Source of the DNA: Caballeronia sp. GAFFF1
GTDB taxonomy: Bacteria > Pseudomonadota > Gammaproteobacteria > Burkholderiales > Burkholderiaceae
Reading direction: 5' to 3'
Length of the DNA: 37,266 nucleotides
NCBI RefSeq assembly: GCF_023630705.1
Contig: NZ_JALQEM010000022.1
Span: 1-37,266, forward strand
The notes under the pieces were generated by a model, which searched no databases, was not told the DNA's origin, and saw only the letters and a list, made by a program, of their open reading frames with translations. Position numbers and translations under genes: made by a program. Shown in pieces: positions 27,015 through 37,119 of this stretch (position 1 is its first letter; each line of letters starts with the position of its first letter).

Positions 27015-28154
27015 TCAAGCGGGCACGGCCGCGAATGCGCCATGCAGCAACTCGGGCCATCTGGCATCACCGCGGAACTGCGCGAACGAAGCGGCGTCGC
27101 GCACCGTTCCTGCGATGAGCGCATCGGCGAGCGCGCAGGCGGCGTCGGCCACTTCCGGCGCGATCATGAAGCCGTGCCGATACAGCCCGTTCACGCGGAC
27201 CGTCTGCGCGCCGTCCCAGACAATGGCCGGACGATGATCCGGCAGCGTCGGCCGGCATTGCGAGTTGAGTTCGAGAATGCGCGCTTCGCCGAATCCCGGA
27301 TGCACGGCGAACGCCGCGCTCAGCAGTTCGAGCGCCGAGCGCACGCTGACGGGCGACATGTCCTCGCCCTCGACTTCGGTCGCGCCGATCACGTAGACGT
27401 CGTTCTGCTTGGGCGCAATGTAAAGCGGATAGCGCGGATGCAGCAAGCGCACCGGCCGCGTGAGCCCGATGCCCGGCGCATGCACCCGCGCCACTTCGCC
27501 GCGAATGCCGCGCAGCGCGGGCCACGCGGGCTTCGCGCCGAGACCGCGGCAATCGATGATCCAGCGCGCATCGGGCATGGAATCGACCGGCGTGTTCCAG
27601 TGCGTGCGCACGCCGCGCGCCGCCAGCCCCGCCGCGAGCGCCTTGAGCGCCTGCCGGTTGTCGAGCTGGCCTTCGTGCGGCAGCAGCCAGCCCTGCGCGA
27701 AGCGCGAGCCGAGGGCCGGTTCCGCCTCGGCGACCTGCGCGCCGGTGAGCTTGACGAAACCGCCGTCGAGTAGCGATGCCGGGGCGTTCGCGCGCAGCCG
27801 GCGCTCGAAAAGCGGCGCTTCCGCGCGATCCGCGCCGTGCCACACGACGAGCGTCCCATTGCGCTGGAAGAAAACCGGCTCGGGCAATGCCGCGAGCACA
27901 TCCGGCCAGCGCGCGAGCGACGCCGCGCCGAGCCCGACGACGAGCGGCTCCGCGCTCGTGGCTTCCGCGAGCGGCGCGAGCATGGCCGCGGCGACCCACG
28001 CGGCCGACTGCGAGCCGGCTTCGTCGCCACGCTCGTAGAGCGCGACGCCGTGCCCCGCGCCCGCAAGCTGCCAGGCGACGAGCCGCCCGACGAGCCCGCC
28101 GCCGATCACCGCGAAATCCGGCCGGCGCGCGTCGCCCTGTTCCAAGCTGTTCAC
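27015..28154 (-). CDS. thiO: Glycine oxidase ThiO (FAD-dependent)
   Basis: The 379-aa DAAO-family flavoenzyme oxidises glycine to the iminoglycine used by ThiG. The FAD dinucleotide motif is DFAVIGGGLVGRLVAWQLA near the N-terminus; WIIDCRGLGAKP and the C-terminal GLYRHGFMIAPEVA are conserved. Three in-frame starts exist. GTG at 28154 is preferred because AGGAGA lies nine bases upstream; ATG at 28172 would put that SD inside the gene and TTG at 28199 has none. It is the first gene of thiOSGE and lies about 195 nt after a TPP riboswitch. Confidence 0.92.
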   Translation of the reverse strand: MNSLEQGDARRPDFAVIGGGLVGRLVAWQLAGAGHGVALYERGDEAGSQSAAWVAAAMLAPLAEATSAEPLVVGLGAASLARWPDVLAALPEPVFFQRNGTLVVWHGADRAEAPLFERRLRANAPASLLDGGFVKLTGAQVAEAEPALGSRFAQGWLLPHEGQLDNRQALKALAAGLAARGVRTHWNTPVDSMPDARWIIDCRGLGAKPAWPALRGIRGEVARVHAPGIGLTRPVRLLHPRYPLYIAPKQNDVYVIGATEVEGEDMSPVSVRSALELLSAAFAVHPGFGEARILELNSQCRPTLPDHRPAIVWDGAQTVRVNGLYRHGFMIAPEVADAACALADALIAGTVRDAASFAQFRGDARWPELLHGAFAAVPA

Positions 28155-28168
28155 AATCCGATGTCTCC

Positions 28169-28225
28169 TCATCCGGTCCCGTGCGTCGCCTCGACGCAAG
28201 CGAGCGTCGCCGCAGGAAGCGGCAT
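28169..28225 (-). other. Candidate 18-codon upstream ORF in the thiO leader
   Basis: ATG at 28225 opens a frame of 18 codons, MPLPAATLACVEATHGTG, whose TGA (28169-28171) overlaps the in-frame thiO ATG at 28172 as ATGA. No SD precedes it. The reading frame is a fact; translation is speculative. It could couple riboswitch-controlled entry to thiO, or be chance. Confidence 0.25.
28193..28223 (-). promoter_or_regulatory. Tandem hairpins in the thi leader just upstream of thiO
   Basis: GACGC-AAGCGA-GCGTC (28193-28208) and GCCGC-AGGAA-GCGGC (28209-28223) are two perfect five-bp stems with no bases between. They lie 39 bp before the preferred thiO start. They could form part of the riboswitch expression platform, though no U tract follows. 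Confidence 0.4.
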
Positions 28226-28348
28226 ACCGATTGACTAACGTGACGAATCAGCGGAGGAGAGACCTGCACGGCGGCCGTCAGACGCGCCGAGCGGAAAAGG
28301 AAGACTGGAAGAGACTGGAGGAATGGCGCGGTGAACGCGCGTTCTCCG

Positions 28349-28456
28349 GAAACTTCCCTCGCCGGTATTACCCGGATCGGGTGCAAAGGGTCTCTCTCAG
28401 CCTCGTCGCGCCGGCCACCGTTTCCAGTGGCGTGGCCCGCGAAGCACCCCTGTTTC
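28349..28456 (-). promoter_or_regulatory. TPP riboswitch (THI element)
   Basis: On minus the sequence has GAAAC for P1, then CAGGGGTGC, an extended P3 hairpin with GCCAC/GTGGC arms, the core GCTGAGA, ACCCTTTGCACCCGATCCGG, GTAATACCGGCGAGGGAA and the closing GTTTC of P1. This is the classic thi box. It senses thiamine pyrophosphate and represses thiOSGE. The distance to thiO (about 195 nt) is long, and I see no terminator with a U run, so control may act on translation or through Rho. Confidence 0.96.
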
Positions 28457-28751
28457 GTCGCAGATCATTAGAGCATAAAAGGCAAAGCCGCTGCAAACCG
28501 GGATTGCCCGCTGCGGCCGTACCGCTCCCGTCGTGCCGCGTCGTGCGGCTTCGGTCGCGGCCGGCGGCACTCTGGCACAATGCCCCGAACACCGTTCATC
28601 GGACGATCGGGCCGAATTAAGCGACAGTTAAGGCAGCATCACAACAATCTGCGAACCCGGAACTGGCTGCGCGCACGTCGATGCCGCGCGCCGCACGGCA
28701 AGCGACACCGTCTCAACCCGCCGGCGATCCGGCGCACCCGAACACAAGGTC
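28457..28751. other. Divergent intergenic region between the TPP riboswitch and the ABC transporter gene
   Basis: This 295-bp gap must hold the promoters for the thi operon (minus) and the fused ABC transporter (plus). On minus, TAATGAT lies just upstream of the riboswitch without a good -35. On plus, GGCACAATGCC near 28573 is the nearest -10-like sequence, again without a clear -35. I see no gene in it. Confidence 0.4.
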
Positions 28752-30494
28752 ATGGTCAACTCGAATCTCGAAAGCACGCAGCAGAAGGCGGATGACGTAT
28801 CGGCGTGGAGCCTCATCAAACCTTACTGGGTCTCGGAGGAGCGCGGCATCGCGTGGGGCCTGCTGGTCGCGATCATCGCGATCAACATGACCGTCGTCTG
28901 GATCAACGTGCGGCTCAACAGCTGGAACGCAGACTTCTATAACGCGCTGCAAAACAAGAACGTGCGCGACTTTCCGCACTTGCTGCTGATCTTCACGGGT
29001 CTCGCGTTTGCGTACATTCTGCTTGCCGTCTACGGGCGCTATCTCCGGCAGATGCTCGCGTTCCGCTGGCGGCAATGGCTCACGAACCGATATCTCGAGC
29101 AATGGTTCGGCGACAAGGCGTTCTACCGCATCGAGCGCGACCGCCTCGCCGACAACCCCGACCAGCGTATCAGCGACGACCTGCAATCCTTCGCGACCAC
29201 CACGCTTACGCTGTCCCTCGACCTGCTTTCGACGCTCGTCACGCTCGTCACCTTCATCACCATCTTGTGGACGCTCGCGGGCGCTCTCACGCTGACGCTC
29301 TTCGGCAAGCCGCTCGTCGTTCCGGGCTACATGGTGTGGGCCGCCGCGCTCTACGCGATACTCGGCTCGCTCATCATCCAGAAGGTCGGGCATCCGCTCG
29401 TGTCGATCAACTATCAGCAGCAGAAAGTGGAGGCGGACTTTCGCTTCGGCCTGATCCGCGTGCGCGAAAACGCCGAGCAGATCGCGTTCTACGACGGCAT
29501 CGCCACCGAAACCGCCAACGCGAAGGGCATCTTCCAGCGCATTCGCGACAACTGGTGGCTCATCATGAAGTACACGAAGCGCATGACCTTCGTGCTGTCC
29601 TTTTACGGACAAATTGCGATTATCTTTCCGATCATGGTCGCCGCGCCCCGCTACTTCGCGGGCGCGTTTTCGTTCGGCGTGCTGATGCAGATTTCGTCGG
29701 CGTTCGGCACGGTCAGCGATTCATTTTCGTGGTTCATCAACAGTTATTCGACGCTGGTCGAATGGCGCGCCACCGTGAACCGTCTGCGCGAATTCAAGCG
29801 CGTGATGCGCTCGACGCATATCCGCGAGGAAACGTCGCCTGCGACGGAACGCGGCGGTATTAATCTGCATTACACGAGCACGCCGTCGCTGACAACGACC
29901 GGCCTCACGCTCGCGCTTCCGAACGGCACGCCGCTTTCGCGCGTGGCGGACGTGTCGGTTGAGCCGGGTTCGCGCTGGCTCGTCGTCGGGCCGTCGGGCT
30001 CGGGCAAGAGCACGCTGATGCGAGCGCTCGCGGGCCTGTGGCCATTCGGCGACGGCACCATCGACGCGCCCGTCGATGCGAAGCTCATGTTCGTGCCGCA
30101 GCAGAGTTATCTGCCGATCGGCACGTTGCGCGCGGCGCTGTCGTATCCGTCGCCGGCCACGACGTTTTCCGACGAAGAATCGCGCGAAGCCTTGCGCGCG
30201 TGCAATCTCGAAGCGTACGGCGACCGGCTCGACGAAAGCGCGCACTGGGCGCGCAGCTTGTCGCCCGGCGAGCAGCAGCGGCTGGCTGCCGCGCGCGTGC
30301 TGCTGCACAAGCCGGACTTCGTGTTCCTCGACGAAGCGACGAGCGCGCTCGATGCCGAGAACGAGCTGCACATCTACAACACGCTGGTCGAGCGGCTGCC
30401 GAAAGCAGCGATCTTAAGCGTCGCGCACCGGGAGTCGGTCGCGATGTTCCATGACTACAAGATCGAGATCGAGCGGGCGATGGCGGAGGCTTGA
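28752..30494 (+). CDS. Fused ABC transporter permease/ATPase of the SbmA-BacA/YddA type
   Basis: The 580-aa half-transporter has a membrane domain (about 20-360) of the ABC_membrane_2/SbmA_BacA kind: WNADFYNALQNKNVRDF, a long stretch with FRWRQWLTNRYLEQWF and ADNPDQRISDDL, and IRVRENAEQIAFYDG. The C-terminal ATPase has Walker A GPSGSGKST (about 413-421), signature LSPGEQQR (about 503) and Walker B FVFLDEATSALD (about 523). Relatives include E. coli YddA and mycobacterial Rv1819c, which handle peptides, cobalamin or other hydrophilic cargo; substrate here is unknown. It is divergent from the thi operon and ends at a strong terminator. Confidence 0.92.
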   Translation: MVNSNLESTQQKADDVSAWSLIKPYWVSEERGIAWGLLVAIIAINMTVVWINVRLNSWNADFYNALQNKNVRDFPHLLLIFTGLAFAYILLAVYGRYLRQMLAFRWRQWLTNRYLEQWFGDKAFYRIERDRLADNPDQRISDDLQSFATTTLTLSLDLLSTLVTLVTFITILWTLAGALTLTLFGKPLVVPGYMVWAAALYAILGSLIIQKVGHPLVSINYQQQKVEADFRFGLIRVRENAEQIAFYDGIATETANAKGIFQRIRDNWWLIMKYTKRMTFVLSFYGQIAIIFPIMVAAPRYFAGAFSFGVLMQISSAFGTVSDSFSWFINSYSTLVEWRATVNRLREFKRVMRSTHIREETSPATERGGINLHYTSTPSLTTTGLTLALPNGTPLSRVADVSVEPGSRWLVVGPSGSGKSTLMRALAGLWPFGDGTIDAPVDAKLMFVPQQSYLPIGTLRAALSYPSPATTFSDEESREALRACNLEAYGDRLDESAHWARSLSPGEQQRLAAARVLLHKPDFVFLDEATSALDAENELHIYNTLVERLPKAAILSVAHRESVAMFHDYKIEIERAMAEA

Positions 30495-30511
30495 TCCGTC
30501 CACGTATAAGC

Positions 30512-30540
30512 AAAAAGGCCACGCAATGCGTGGCCTTTTT
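30512..30540. terminator. Bidirectional intrinsic terminator between the ABC transporter gene and gltD
   Basis: AAAAAGGCCACGC-AAT-GCGTGGCCTTTTT is a perfect 13-bp stem with a 3-nt loop and A/T runs giving U tracts on both strands. It lies 17 bp past the plus-strand stop and 22 bp past the minus-strand gltD stop, so it closes both convergent units. Confidence 0.93.
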
Positions 30541-30562
30541 GCTTTCGCTGCGCGTCGAACGA

Positions 30563-32029
30563 TTACCGCGGCAACTCACTGCTCCCCATCAAATACGCAT
30601 CCACCGACCGCGCGCACTGACGCCCTTCGCGAATCGCCCAGACCACGAGCGACTGCCCGCGCCGCATATCGCCCGCCGTGAACACCTTGTCCACCGACGT
30701 GTAGTACGCCTTCTCGCCTTCGGTCGTTGCGCGCACGTTGCCACGCGCGTCCTTGTCCACGCCGAACGCTTCGAGCACCGGCGAAAGCGGCTGCGTGAAA
30801 CCCATCGCGAGCAGCACCAGATCCGCCTTCATCTCGAATTCGGAGTTCGGCACTTCCTGCATCTTGCCGTTCTTCCATTCGACGCGCGCCGCGATCAGCT
30901 TCTCCACCTTGCCGTTCTTGCCTTCGAAACGCTTCGTGGCCACCGACCAGTCGCGCTCGCAGCCTTCCTCATGCGAAGACGACGTGCGCAGCTTGATCGG
31001 CCAGTACGGCCACACGAGCGGCTTGTTTTCTTCCTCCGGCGGCTGTGCGAGCAGTTCGAACTGCACCACGCCCTTTGCGCCGTGACGGTTCGACGTGCCC
31101 ACGCAGTCCGAGCCCGTATCGCCGCCGCCGATCACGACGACATGCTTGCCCTTCGCGACCAGTTGATCCGCGACTTTGTCGCCCGCGTTGACCTTGTTCT
31201 GCTGCGGCAGGAATTCCATCGCGAAGTGGATGCCTTCGAGCTCGCGCCCGGGCACCGGCAAGTCGCGCGGCGTTTCCGAGCCGCCCGCCACCACCACCGC
31301 GTCGAACTGCTCTTTCAGTTCTTCCGGCGTGATGCTTTCCTTCGCCGTATTGCCGATGTGCGACGGAATCGCATCGCGGCCGATGAACACGTTCGTGCGG
31401 AATGCCACGCCCTCGGCTTCCATCTGGCGCATGCGGCGGTCGATCAGCCACTTCTCCAGCTTGAAGTCAGGGATGCCATAGCGCAGCAATCCACCGATGC
31501 GATCGTTCTTTTCGAACACGACCACATCGTGCCCGGCGCGCGCCAGTTGCTGCGCGACCGCGAGCCCCGCCGGACCCGAACCCACGACGGCGACCTTCTT
31601 GCCCGTCTTGTGCTTCGGCGGCTGCGGCGCGACCCAGCCTTCTTCCCACGCCTTGTCGATGATCTTGCGCTCGATCGACTTGATGCCCACCGGGTCTTCG
31701 TTGATGCCGAGCGTGCACGCCGCTTCGCACGGCGCCGGGCAGATGCGGCCCGTGAACTCCGGGAAGTTGTTGGTCGAATGCAGCACTTCGATCGCGCTCT
31801 TCCAGTCCTGGCGGAACACGAGATCGTTGAAGTCCGGAATGATGTTGTTGACCGGACAGCCGTTGTTGCAAAACGGAATGCCGCAATCCATGCAGCGCGC
31901 GCCCTGAACCTTGGCGTCGTCGTCCGTCAGCGCGGCGACGAATTCCTTGTAATGCTTGACGCGGGTCAGCGGTGCTTCGTACGCCTCGTGGCGGCGTTCG
32001 AATTCGAGAAAACCGGTTGCCTTGCCCAT
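30563..32029 (-). CDS. gltD: Glutamate synthase (NADPH) small subunit GltD
   Basis: The 488-aa beta subunit passes electrons from NADPH to GltB. N-terminal cysteines for 4Fe-4S clusters are Cys46, 49, 54, 58 and Cys97, 101, 105. The FAD motif [15 protein letters not shown] starts near residue 146, and the NADPH motif [15 protein letters not shown] is in the middle. The C-terminal [20 protein letters not shown] is typical. ATG at 32029 with GAGAAAG upstream is chosen over 16 further open codons. It follows gltB by 78 bp, a gap that contains a strong hairpin. Confidence 0.97.
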   Translation of the reverse strand: MGKATGFLEFERRHEAYEAPLTRVKHYKEFVAALTDDDAKVQGARCMDCGIPFCNNGCPVNNIIPDFNDLVFRQDWKSAIEVLHSTNNFPEFTGRICPAPCEAACTLGINEDPVGIKSIERKIIDKAWEEGWVAPQPPKHKTGKKVAVVGSGPAGLAVAQQLARAGHDVVVFEKNDRIGGLLRYGIPDFKLEKWLIDRRMRQMEAEGVAFRTNVFIGRDAIPSHIGNTAKESITPEELKEQFDAVVVAGGSETPRDLPVPGRELEGIHFAMEFLPQQNKVNAGDKVADQLVAKGKHVVVIGGGDTGSDCVGTSNRHGAKGVVQFELLAQPPEEENKPLVWPYWPIKLRTSSSHEEGCERDWSVATKRFEGKNGKVEKLIAARVEWKNGKMQEVPNSEFEMKADLVLLAMGFTQPLSPVLEAFGVDKDARGNVRATTEGEKAYYTSVDKVFTAGDMRRGQSLVVWAIREGRQCARSVDAYLMGSSELPR

Positions 32030-32057
32030 ATCTTTCTCTGTATTGAGTGAGGATCGC

Positions 32058-32085
32058 GCTCTCCGATGCCTTTTCATCGGAGAGC
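32058..32085 (-). promoter_or_regulatory. gltB/gltD intercistronic hairpin
   Basis: A perfect 11-bp stem, GCTCTCCGATG / CATCGGAGAGC, with a 6-nt loop reading AAAAGG on the mRNA, lies 22 bp after the gltB stop and 28 bp before the gltD start. No U tract follows (GCGATCC). It is the strongest intercistronic hairpin in the window and may stabilise the gltB message or set the GltB:GltD ratio. Confidence 0.6.
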
Positions 32086-32107
32086 CCTGACTTGTCGTGT
32101 TTCGGGC

Positions 32108-35100
32108 TTAAGCCGCCAGTGCTTCCTTCGCCTTTCTCGCGCCGATTTCGCCGAGCGCACGCTTGTATTCGGTCGGGAACACCTTCACGAACTGACGGCG
32201 CGACGCATCCCAGTTTTCGAGCAGCGCCTTTGCACGCGGCGAGCCGGTGAACTGGAAGTGGCGTTCGACGAGGCCCTTGAGCAACGCTTCGTCGGTCTGG
32301 CCCGCGTGCCACAGCGCGCGATCCACCGTGCGTTCCTGTTCGGCTTGTTGCAGCACCGGATCGAGCGCGACCATCGACTTGTTGCACTTGGCGGCGAACG
32401 TGCCGTCCGGGTCGTACACGAACGCGATGCCGCCCGACATGCCCGCCGCGAAGTTACGGCCCGTTTCGCCGAGCACGACCACCGTGCCGCCCGTCATGTA
32501 TTCGCAGCCGTGGTCGCCCGTGCCTTCCACAACCGCCGTCGCGCCCGAGTTGCGCACGCAGAACCGCTCGCCCGCGACGCCGCGGAAGTACGATTCGCCT
32601 TCGATCGCGCCGTACATCACCGTGTTGCCGCAGATGATGTTTTCCTCGGACTTGCCGCGGAAATCGTTGGTCGGGCGAATGATGATGCGCCCGCCCGACA
32701 GGCCCTTGCCGACGTAGTCGTTGCCATCGCCGACGAGATCGAGCGTCACGCCCTTCGCGAGGAACGCGCCGAAGCTCTGGCCCGCCGTGCCCTTCAACTG
32801 AATGTGGATGGTGTCGTCAGGCAGACCATCGTGACCGTACTTCTTCGCGATCAGACCGGACAGCATGGCGCCGACCGTCCGGTTCACGTTGCGCACCGGC
32901 TGAATGAACGAAACGTGCTCGCCCTTCTCGATCGCCGCCTTCGACTTCTCGATCAGCACGTGATCCAGCGCCTTGTCGAGACCGTGGTCCTGCACGTCCA
33001 CATGCTTGCGCGCCACGTCTTCGCTCACCGGCACCTGATAGAAGATGCGCGAGAAGTCGAGACCCTTCGCCTTCCAGTGCTCGACGCCCTTGCGCGTGTC
33101 GAGCAGATCGACGCGGCCGATCAGGTCGTCGAATTTGCGCAGGCCGAGCTGCGCCATGATTTCGCGCACTTCTTCCGCCACGAAGAAGAAGAAGTTGACG
33201 ACGTGTTCCGGCTGGCCCGTGAACTTGGCGCGCAGCACCGGATCCTGCGTCGCGACGCCGACCGGGCACGTATTCAGGTGACACTTGCGCATCATGATGC
33301 AGCCTTCGACGACGAGCGGCGCCGTCGCAAAGCCGAACTCGTCCGCGCCGAGCAGCGCGCCGATCACGACATCGCGGCCGGTCTTCATCTGACCGTCGGC
33401 CTGGACGCGGATGCGACCGCGCAAGCGGTTGAGCACGAGCGTCTGCTGCGTTTCGGCGAGGCCCAATTCCCACGGCGTGCCCGCGTGCTTCAGCGACGAC
33501 AGCGGCGACGCGCCCGTGCCGCCGTCATGGCCCGCGATCACGACGTGATCCGCCTTCGCCTTCGCGACGCCCGCCGCCACGGTGCCGACGCCCACTTCGG
33601 ACACGAGCTTCACGGAAATGCTCGACGACGAGTTCACGTTCTTCAGATCGTGAATGAGCTGCGCCAGGTCTTCGATCGAATAAATGTCATGGTGCGGCGG
33701 CGGCGAGATGAGGCCCACGCCCGGCACCGAGTAACGCAGCTTGCCGATGTAGTCCGACACCTTGTGGCCAGGCAACTGGCCGCCTTCGCCGGGCTTCGCG
33801 CCTTGCGCCATCTTGATCTGGATCTGATCCGCCGACGACAGATATTCCGCCGTCACGCCGAAACGGCCCGACGCGACCTGCTTGATCTTCGAGCGCAGCG
33901 AATCACCGTCCTTCAGCGGAATGTCGGTGACGACTTCCTTGCCGATGATTGATTGCAGCGAGTCGCCGGTCTTGATCGGAATGCCGCGCAGTTCGTTGCG
34001 ATAGCGCGTTTCGTCTTCGCCGCCTTCGCCCGTGTTCGACTTGCCGCCGATGCGGTTCATCGCGACCGCGAGCGTCGCGTGCGCTTCCGTGCTGATCGAA
34101 CCGAGCGACATCGCGCCCGTCGCGAAGCGCTTGACGATGTCCTTCGCCGGTTCCACTTCGTCGAGCGGAATGGCCCTCGCCGGGTCGAGCCTGAACTCGA
34201 ACAGGCCGCGGAACGTCATGTGGCGCCTGGTCTGGTCGTTGATGAGGTGCGCGTATTCCTTGTACGTCTGATACGAATTGCTGCGCGCCGAGTGTTGCAG
34301 CTTGGCGATGGCATCCGGCGTCCACATGTGCTCTTCGCCGCGCACGCGGTAAGCGTACTCGCCGCCCGCATCGAGCATGGTCGCGAGCACGGGGTTGTCG
34401 CCGAACGCATCGCGATGCAGGCGAATGGCTTCTTCGGCCACTTCGAAGATGCCGATGCCGCCGACCTTCGACGCCGTGCCCTTGAAATACTTTTCCACGA
34501 GATCCGACGACAGCCCGACCGCCTCGAAAATCTGCGCGCCGGTATAGGACATGTACGTGGAAATGCCCATCTTCGACATGACCTTGTGCAGACCCTTGCC
34601 GACTGCCTTCGTGAAGTTGTAGATGGCCCTGTCCGCCGACAGATCGCCCTTCAGCCCTTCGGCCATGTTGGCGAGCGTTTCGAGCGCGAGATACGGATGC
34701 ACGGCTTCCGCGCCGTAGCCCGCGAGCAGCGCGAAGTGATGCGTTTCGCGCGCCGAACCCGTTTCCACGACGAGGCCCGTGCTCGTGCGCAGGCCGTGCT
34801 GCACGAGATGCGTGTGAATGGCGGACGTGGCGAGCAGCGCGGGAATCGCGACGTTGTCGCGGTCCATCTTGCGGTCCGAGACAATCAGGATGTTGTAGCC
34901 GGACTTCACGGCATCGACGGCTTCCGCGCAGAGCGACGCAATGCGCGCCTCCACGCCTTCCTTGCCCCACGCGGCCGGATAGCAGATGCTCAGTTCGTAC
35001 GAGCGGAATTTGCCGCCGGTGTACGTGTCGATGGCGCGAATCTTCGCAATGTCCTTGAAGTCGAGCACAGGCTGCGACACTTCCAGGCGCATCGTCGGAT

Positions 35101-36811
35101 TGATGTTGATGGTGTCGAGCAGGTTCGGCTTTGGCCCGATGAACGAGACGAGCGACATCACCATGTTTTCGCGGATCGGGTCGATCGGCGGGTTCGTCAC
35201 TTGCGCGAACAGCTGCTTGAAGTAGTGATAGAGCGTCTTGTTCTTGCTGGACATGACCGCGAGCGGCGAGTCGTTGCCCATGGAGCCGACGGCTTCCTCG
35301 CCCGACTGCGCCATCGGCGCCATCAGGAACTTGAGGTCTTCCTGTGTGTAGCCGAACGCCTGCTGGCGGTCGAGCAGCGCGGCGGCCTCGCGGCGCTGCG
35401 CTTCGACGTCTTCGGCCTTCGGCTCGATTTCGTCGAGCTTGATGCGCACGGCGTCGATCCAACTCTTGTACGGCTTCGCGTTCGCGAGGTTGTCCTTGAG
35501 CTCCTTGTCTTCGATGATGCGGCCCTGCTCCATGTCGATCAGGAACATCTTGCCCGGCTGAAGACGCCACTTCTTGACGATCTTCGATTCCGGAATGGGC
35601 AGCACGCCGGATTCCGACGCGAGGATCACGAGGTCGTCGTCCGTCACGATGTAGCGCGCCGGGCGCAGGCCGTTACGGTCGAGCGTCGCGCCGATCTGGC
35701 GGCCGTCCGTGAACGCGATCGCGGCGGGGCCGTCCCACGGCTCCATCATCGCGGCGTGGTATTCGTAGAACGCGCGGCGGTTGTCGTCCATCAGCGTGTG
35801 CTGTTCCCATGCTTCGGGAATCATCATCATCATCGCGTGGACGAGCGGGTAGCCGGCCATCACCAGCAGTTCGAGACAGTTGTCGAACGAAGCGGTGTCC
35901 GACTGGCCCGGATAGATGAGCGGCCAGAGCTTCGGCAGGTCGTCGCCAAGCACGTACGAGGCGATCGCGCCGGTGCGCGCATTCAGCCAGTTGACGTTGC
36001 CCTTCACGGTGTTGATTTCACCGTTGTGCGCGATCATGCGGTACGGGTGCGCCAGTTCCCATGCGGGGAACGTGTTGGTCGAGAAACGCTGGTGCACGAG
36101 CGCGAGCGCGGACACGACGCGCTCGTCCTGCAGGTCGCGGTAGTACACGCCGACCTGACCGGCCAGCAGCAGCCCCTTGTAGACGACCGTGCGCGACGAC
36201 ATGGACGGCACGAAGTATTCCTTGCCGTGCTTGAGCTTGAGTGCCTGAATGCGATGGCTCGCCGTCTTGCGGATGATGTACAGCTTGCGCTCCAGCGCAT
36301 CCGTCACGACGATATCCTTGCCGCGCCCGATGAAAATCTGGCGGATCAGCGGCTCGCTCGCCTTCACGGCGGGCGAAATGGGCATGTTGGCGTCAACCGG
36401 CACGTCGCGCCAGCCGAGCACGACTTGTCCCTCGGCCTTCACGGTGCGTTCCAGTTCCTGCTCGCACGCGAGACGCGACGCGTGTTCCTTCGGCAGGAAG
36501 ATCATGCCGACGCCGTATTCGCCAGCGGGCGGCAGCGTCACGCCCTGCTTGGCCATTTCCTCGCGATAGAAACCGTCCGGCACCTGAATGAGGATGCCCG
36601 CGCCGTCGCCCATCAGCGGATCCGCGCCGACCGCGCCACGGTGATCCAGATTCTCAAGAATCTTGAGACCCTGCTGAATGATCTCGTGGCTCTTCTTGCC
36701 CTTGATATGGGCGACGAAGCCGACGCCGCACGCGTCGTGTTCGTTCGCGGGGTCGTACATGCCCTGCGCGGCGGGAAGCGAACCGGCTGCCGGCTGCTGA
36801 TGATCGTTCAT
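32108..36811 (-). CDS. gltB: Glutamate synthase large subunit GltB
   Basis: The 1567-aa alpha subunit makes two glutamates from glutamine and 2-oxoglutarate. A 27-residue propeptide precedes Cys28 ([10 protein letters not shown]), the Ntn nucleophile of the class II glutaminase domain (about 28-430). Next come the central domain, the FMN synthase domain (about 820-1200) with [13 protein letters not shown] and [17 protein letters not shown], the 3Fe-4S cysteines in [12 protein letters not shown] (about 1165-1185), and the C-terminal GXGXG beta-helix. Length is normal. A candidate promoter lies about 140 bp upstream. It is the first gene of gltBD. Confidence 0.98.
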   Translation of the reverse strand: MNDHQQPAAGSLPAAQGMYDPANEHDACGVGFVAHIKGKKSHEIIQQGLKILENLDHRGAVGADPLMGDGAGILIQVPDGFYREEMAKQGVTLPPAGEYGVGMIFLPKEHASRLACEQELERTVKAEGQVVLGWRDVPVDANMPISPAVKASEPLIRQIFIGRGKDIVVTDALERKLYIIRKTASHRIQALKLKHGKEYFVPSMSSRTVVYKGLLLAGQVGVYYRDLQDERVVSALALVHQRFSTNTFPAWELAHPYRMIAHNGEINTVKGNVNWLNARTGAIASYVLGDDLPKLWPLIYPGQSDTASFDNCLELLVMAGYPLVHAMMMMIPEAWEQHTLMDDNRRAFYEYHAAMMEPWDGPAAIAFTDGRQIGATLDRNGLRPARYIVTDDDLVILASESGVLPIPESKIVKKWRLQPGKMFLIDMEQGRIIEDKELKDNLANAKPYKSWIDAVRIKLDEIEPKAEDVEAQRREAAALLDRQQAFGYTQEDLKFLMAPMAQSGEEAVGSMGNDSPLAVMSSKNKTLYHYFKQLFAQVTNPPIDPIRENMVMSLVSFIGPKPNLLDTININPTMRLEVSQPVLDFKDIAKIRAIDTYTGGKFRSYELSICYPAAWGKEGVEARIASLCAEAVDAVKSGYNILIVSDRKMDRDNVAIPALLATSAIHTHLVQHGLRTSTGLVVETGSARETHHFALLAGYGAEAVHPYLALETLANMAEGLKGDLSADRAIYNFTKAVGKGLHKVMSKMGISTYMSYTGAQIFEAVGLSSDLVEKYFKGTASKVGGIGIFEVAEEAIRLHRDAFGDNPVLATMLDAGGEYAYRVRGEEHMWTPDAIAKLQHSARSNSYQTYKEYAHLINDQTRRHMTFRGLFEFRLDPARAIPLDEVEPAKDIVKRFATGAMSLGSISTEAHATLAVAMNRIGGKSNTGEGGEDETRYRNELRGIPIKTGDSLQSIIGKEVVTDIPLKDGDSLRSKIKQVASGRFGVTAEYLSSADQIQIKMAQGAKPGEGGQLPGHKVSDYIGKLRYSVPGVGLISPPPHHDIYSIEDLAQLIHDLKNVNSSSSISVKLVSEVGVGTVAAGVAKAKADHVVIAGHDGGTGASPLSSLKHAGTPWELGLAETQQTLVLNRLRGRIRVQADGQMKTGRDVVIGALLGADEFGFATAPLVVEGCIMMRKCHLNTCPVGVATQDPVLRAKFTGQPEHVVNFFFFVAEEVREIMAQLGLRKFDDLIGRVDLLDTRKGVEHWKAKGLDFSRIFYQVPVSEDVARKHVDVQDHGLDKALDHVLIEKSKAAIEKGEHVSFIQPVRNVNRTVGAMLSGLIAKKYGHDGLPDDTIHIQLKGTAGQSFGAFLAKGVTLDLVGDGNDYVGKGLSGGRIIIRPTNDFRGKSEENIICGNTVMYGAIEGESYFRGVAGERFCVRNSGATAVVEGTGDHGCEYMTGGTVVVLGETGRNFAAGMSGGIAFVYDPDGTFAAKCNKSMVALDPVLQQAEQERTVDRALWHAGQTDEALLKGLVERHFQFTGSPRAKALLENWDASRRQFVKVFPTEYKRALGEIGARKAKEALAA

Positions 36812-37063
36812 GGGACACCGTCTCTACTGTGGGGGCCGACTCGGCCGTTGAACCGATTTGTTCTCTCTCGCCCGGGCGCTTTCGGCTGCGCCGCAAGACG
36901 CGGAGCCCGTCGCGCAGCGCTCGCGCTGCATCGCAATAAACGCCGGAAATCGAAATATACGCGACGAATCAAAACGATGGCAAATTAAATTCGATGGTCT
37001 GTCACCTATTATCGAAATGGTGCATCGCTGCGCTTGTTAATTGGTGCCACATCGAAGAACGGC
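36812..37063. other. gltB upstream region
   Basis: The 252 bp before gltB on minus hold no ORF that looks coding. The far half (36940-37060) is clearly more A/T-rich than its surroundings, as expected of promoter DNA; the near half is G+C-rich and would form a structured leader (for example CGCAGCGCTCGCGCTGC). I found no NtrC pair or sigma54 -24/-12 element. Confidence 0.5.
36954..36983 (-). promoter_or_regulatory. Candidate sigma70 promoter for gltBD
   Basis: Minus-strand TTGCCA (36978-36983), an 18-bp spacer and TATATT (36954-36959) lie about 143 bp before the gltB start, inside an A/T-rich patch. Four of six and five of six bases match consensus. Confidence 0.45.
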
Positions 37064-37100
37064 AAAAAAACGGCGTCCCTGAAATCGGGCCGCCGTTTTT
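37064..37100 (-). terminator. Intrinsic terminator of the gene entering from the right edge
   Basis: AAAAACGGCG and CGCCGTTTTT pair, with a further CCC/GGG after a mismatch and a TGAAATC loop. On minus it ends in a run of seven Ts. It begins 20 bp after the TAA at 37120-37122, so it supports a real minus-strand gene ending there. The plus-strand U tract is TTTTT, but no plus-strand gene precedes it. Confidence 0.8.
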
Positions 37101-37119
37101 GATTCAGCGCGCCGCGCTC

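Noticed and set aside
32066..36988. Two abutting long plus-strand ORFs (628 and 1011 codons) opposite gltB
   Set aside because: They mirror gltB, which has every catalytic and cluster motif. The antisense frame is open because high-G+C codon choice avoids the complements of stop codons; the products are Arg/His/Val-rich with no recognisable domain.
36812..37063. NtrC/sigma54-type control site for gltBD
   Set aside because: TGCACC and GGTGAC occur nearby but the spacing and second half-site do not fit the NtrC consensus, and no GG/GC -24/-12 pair with correct spacing was found.
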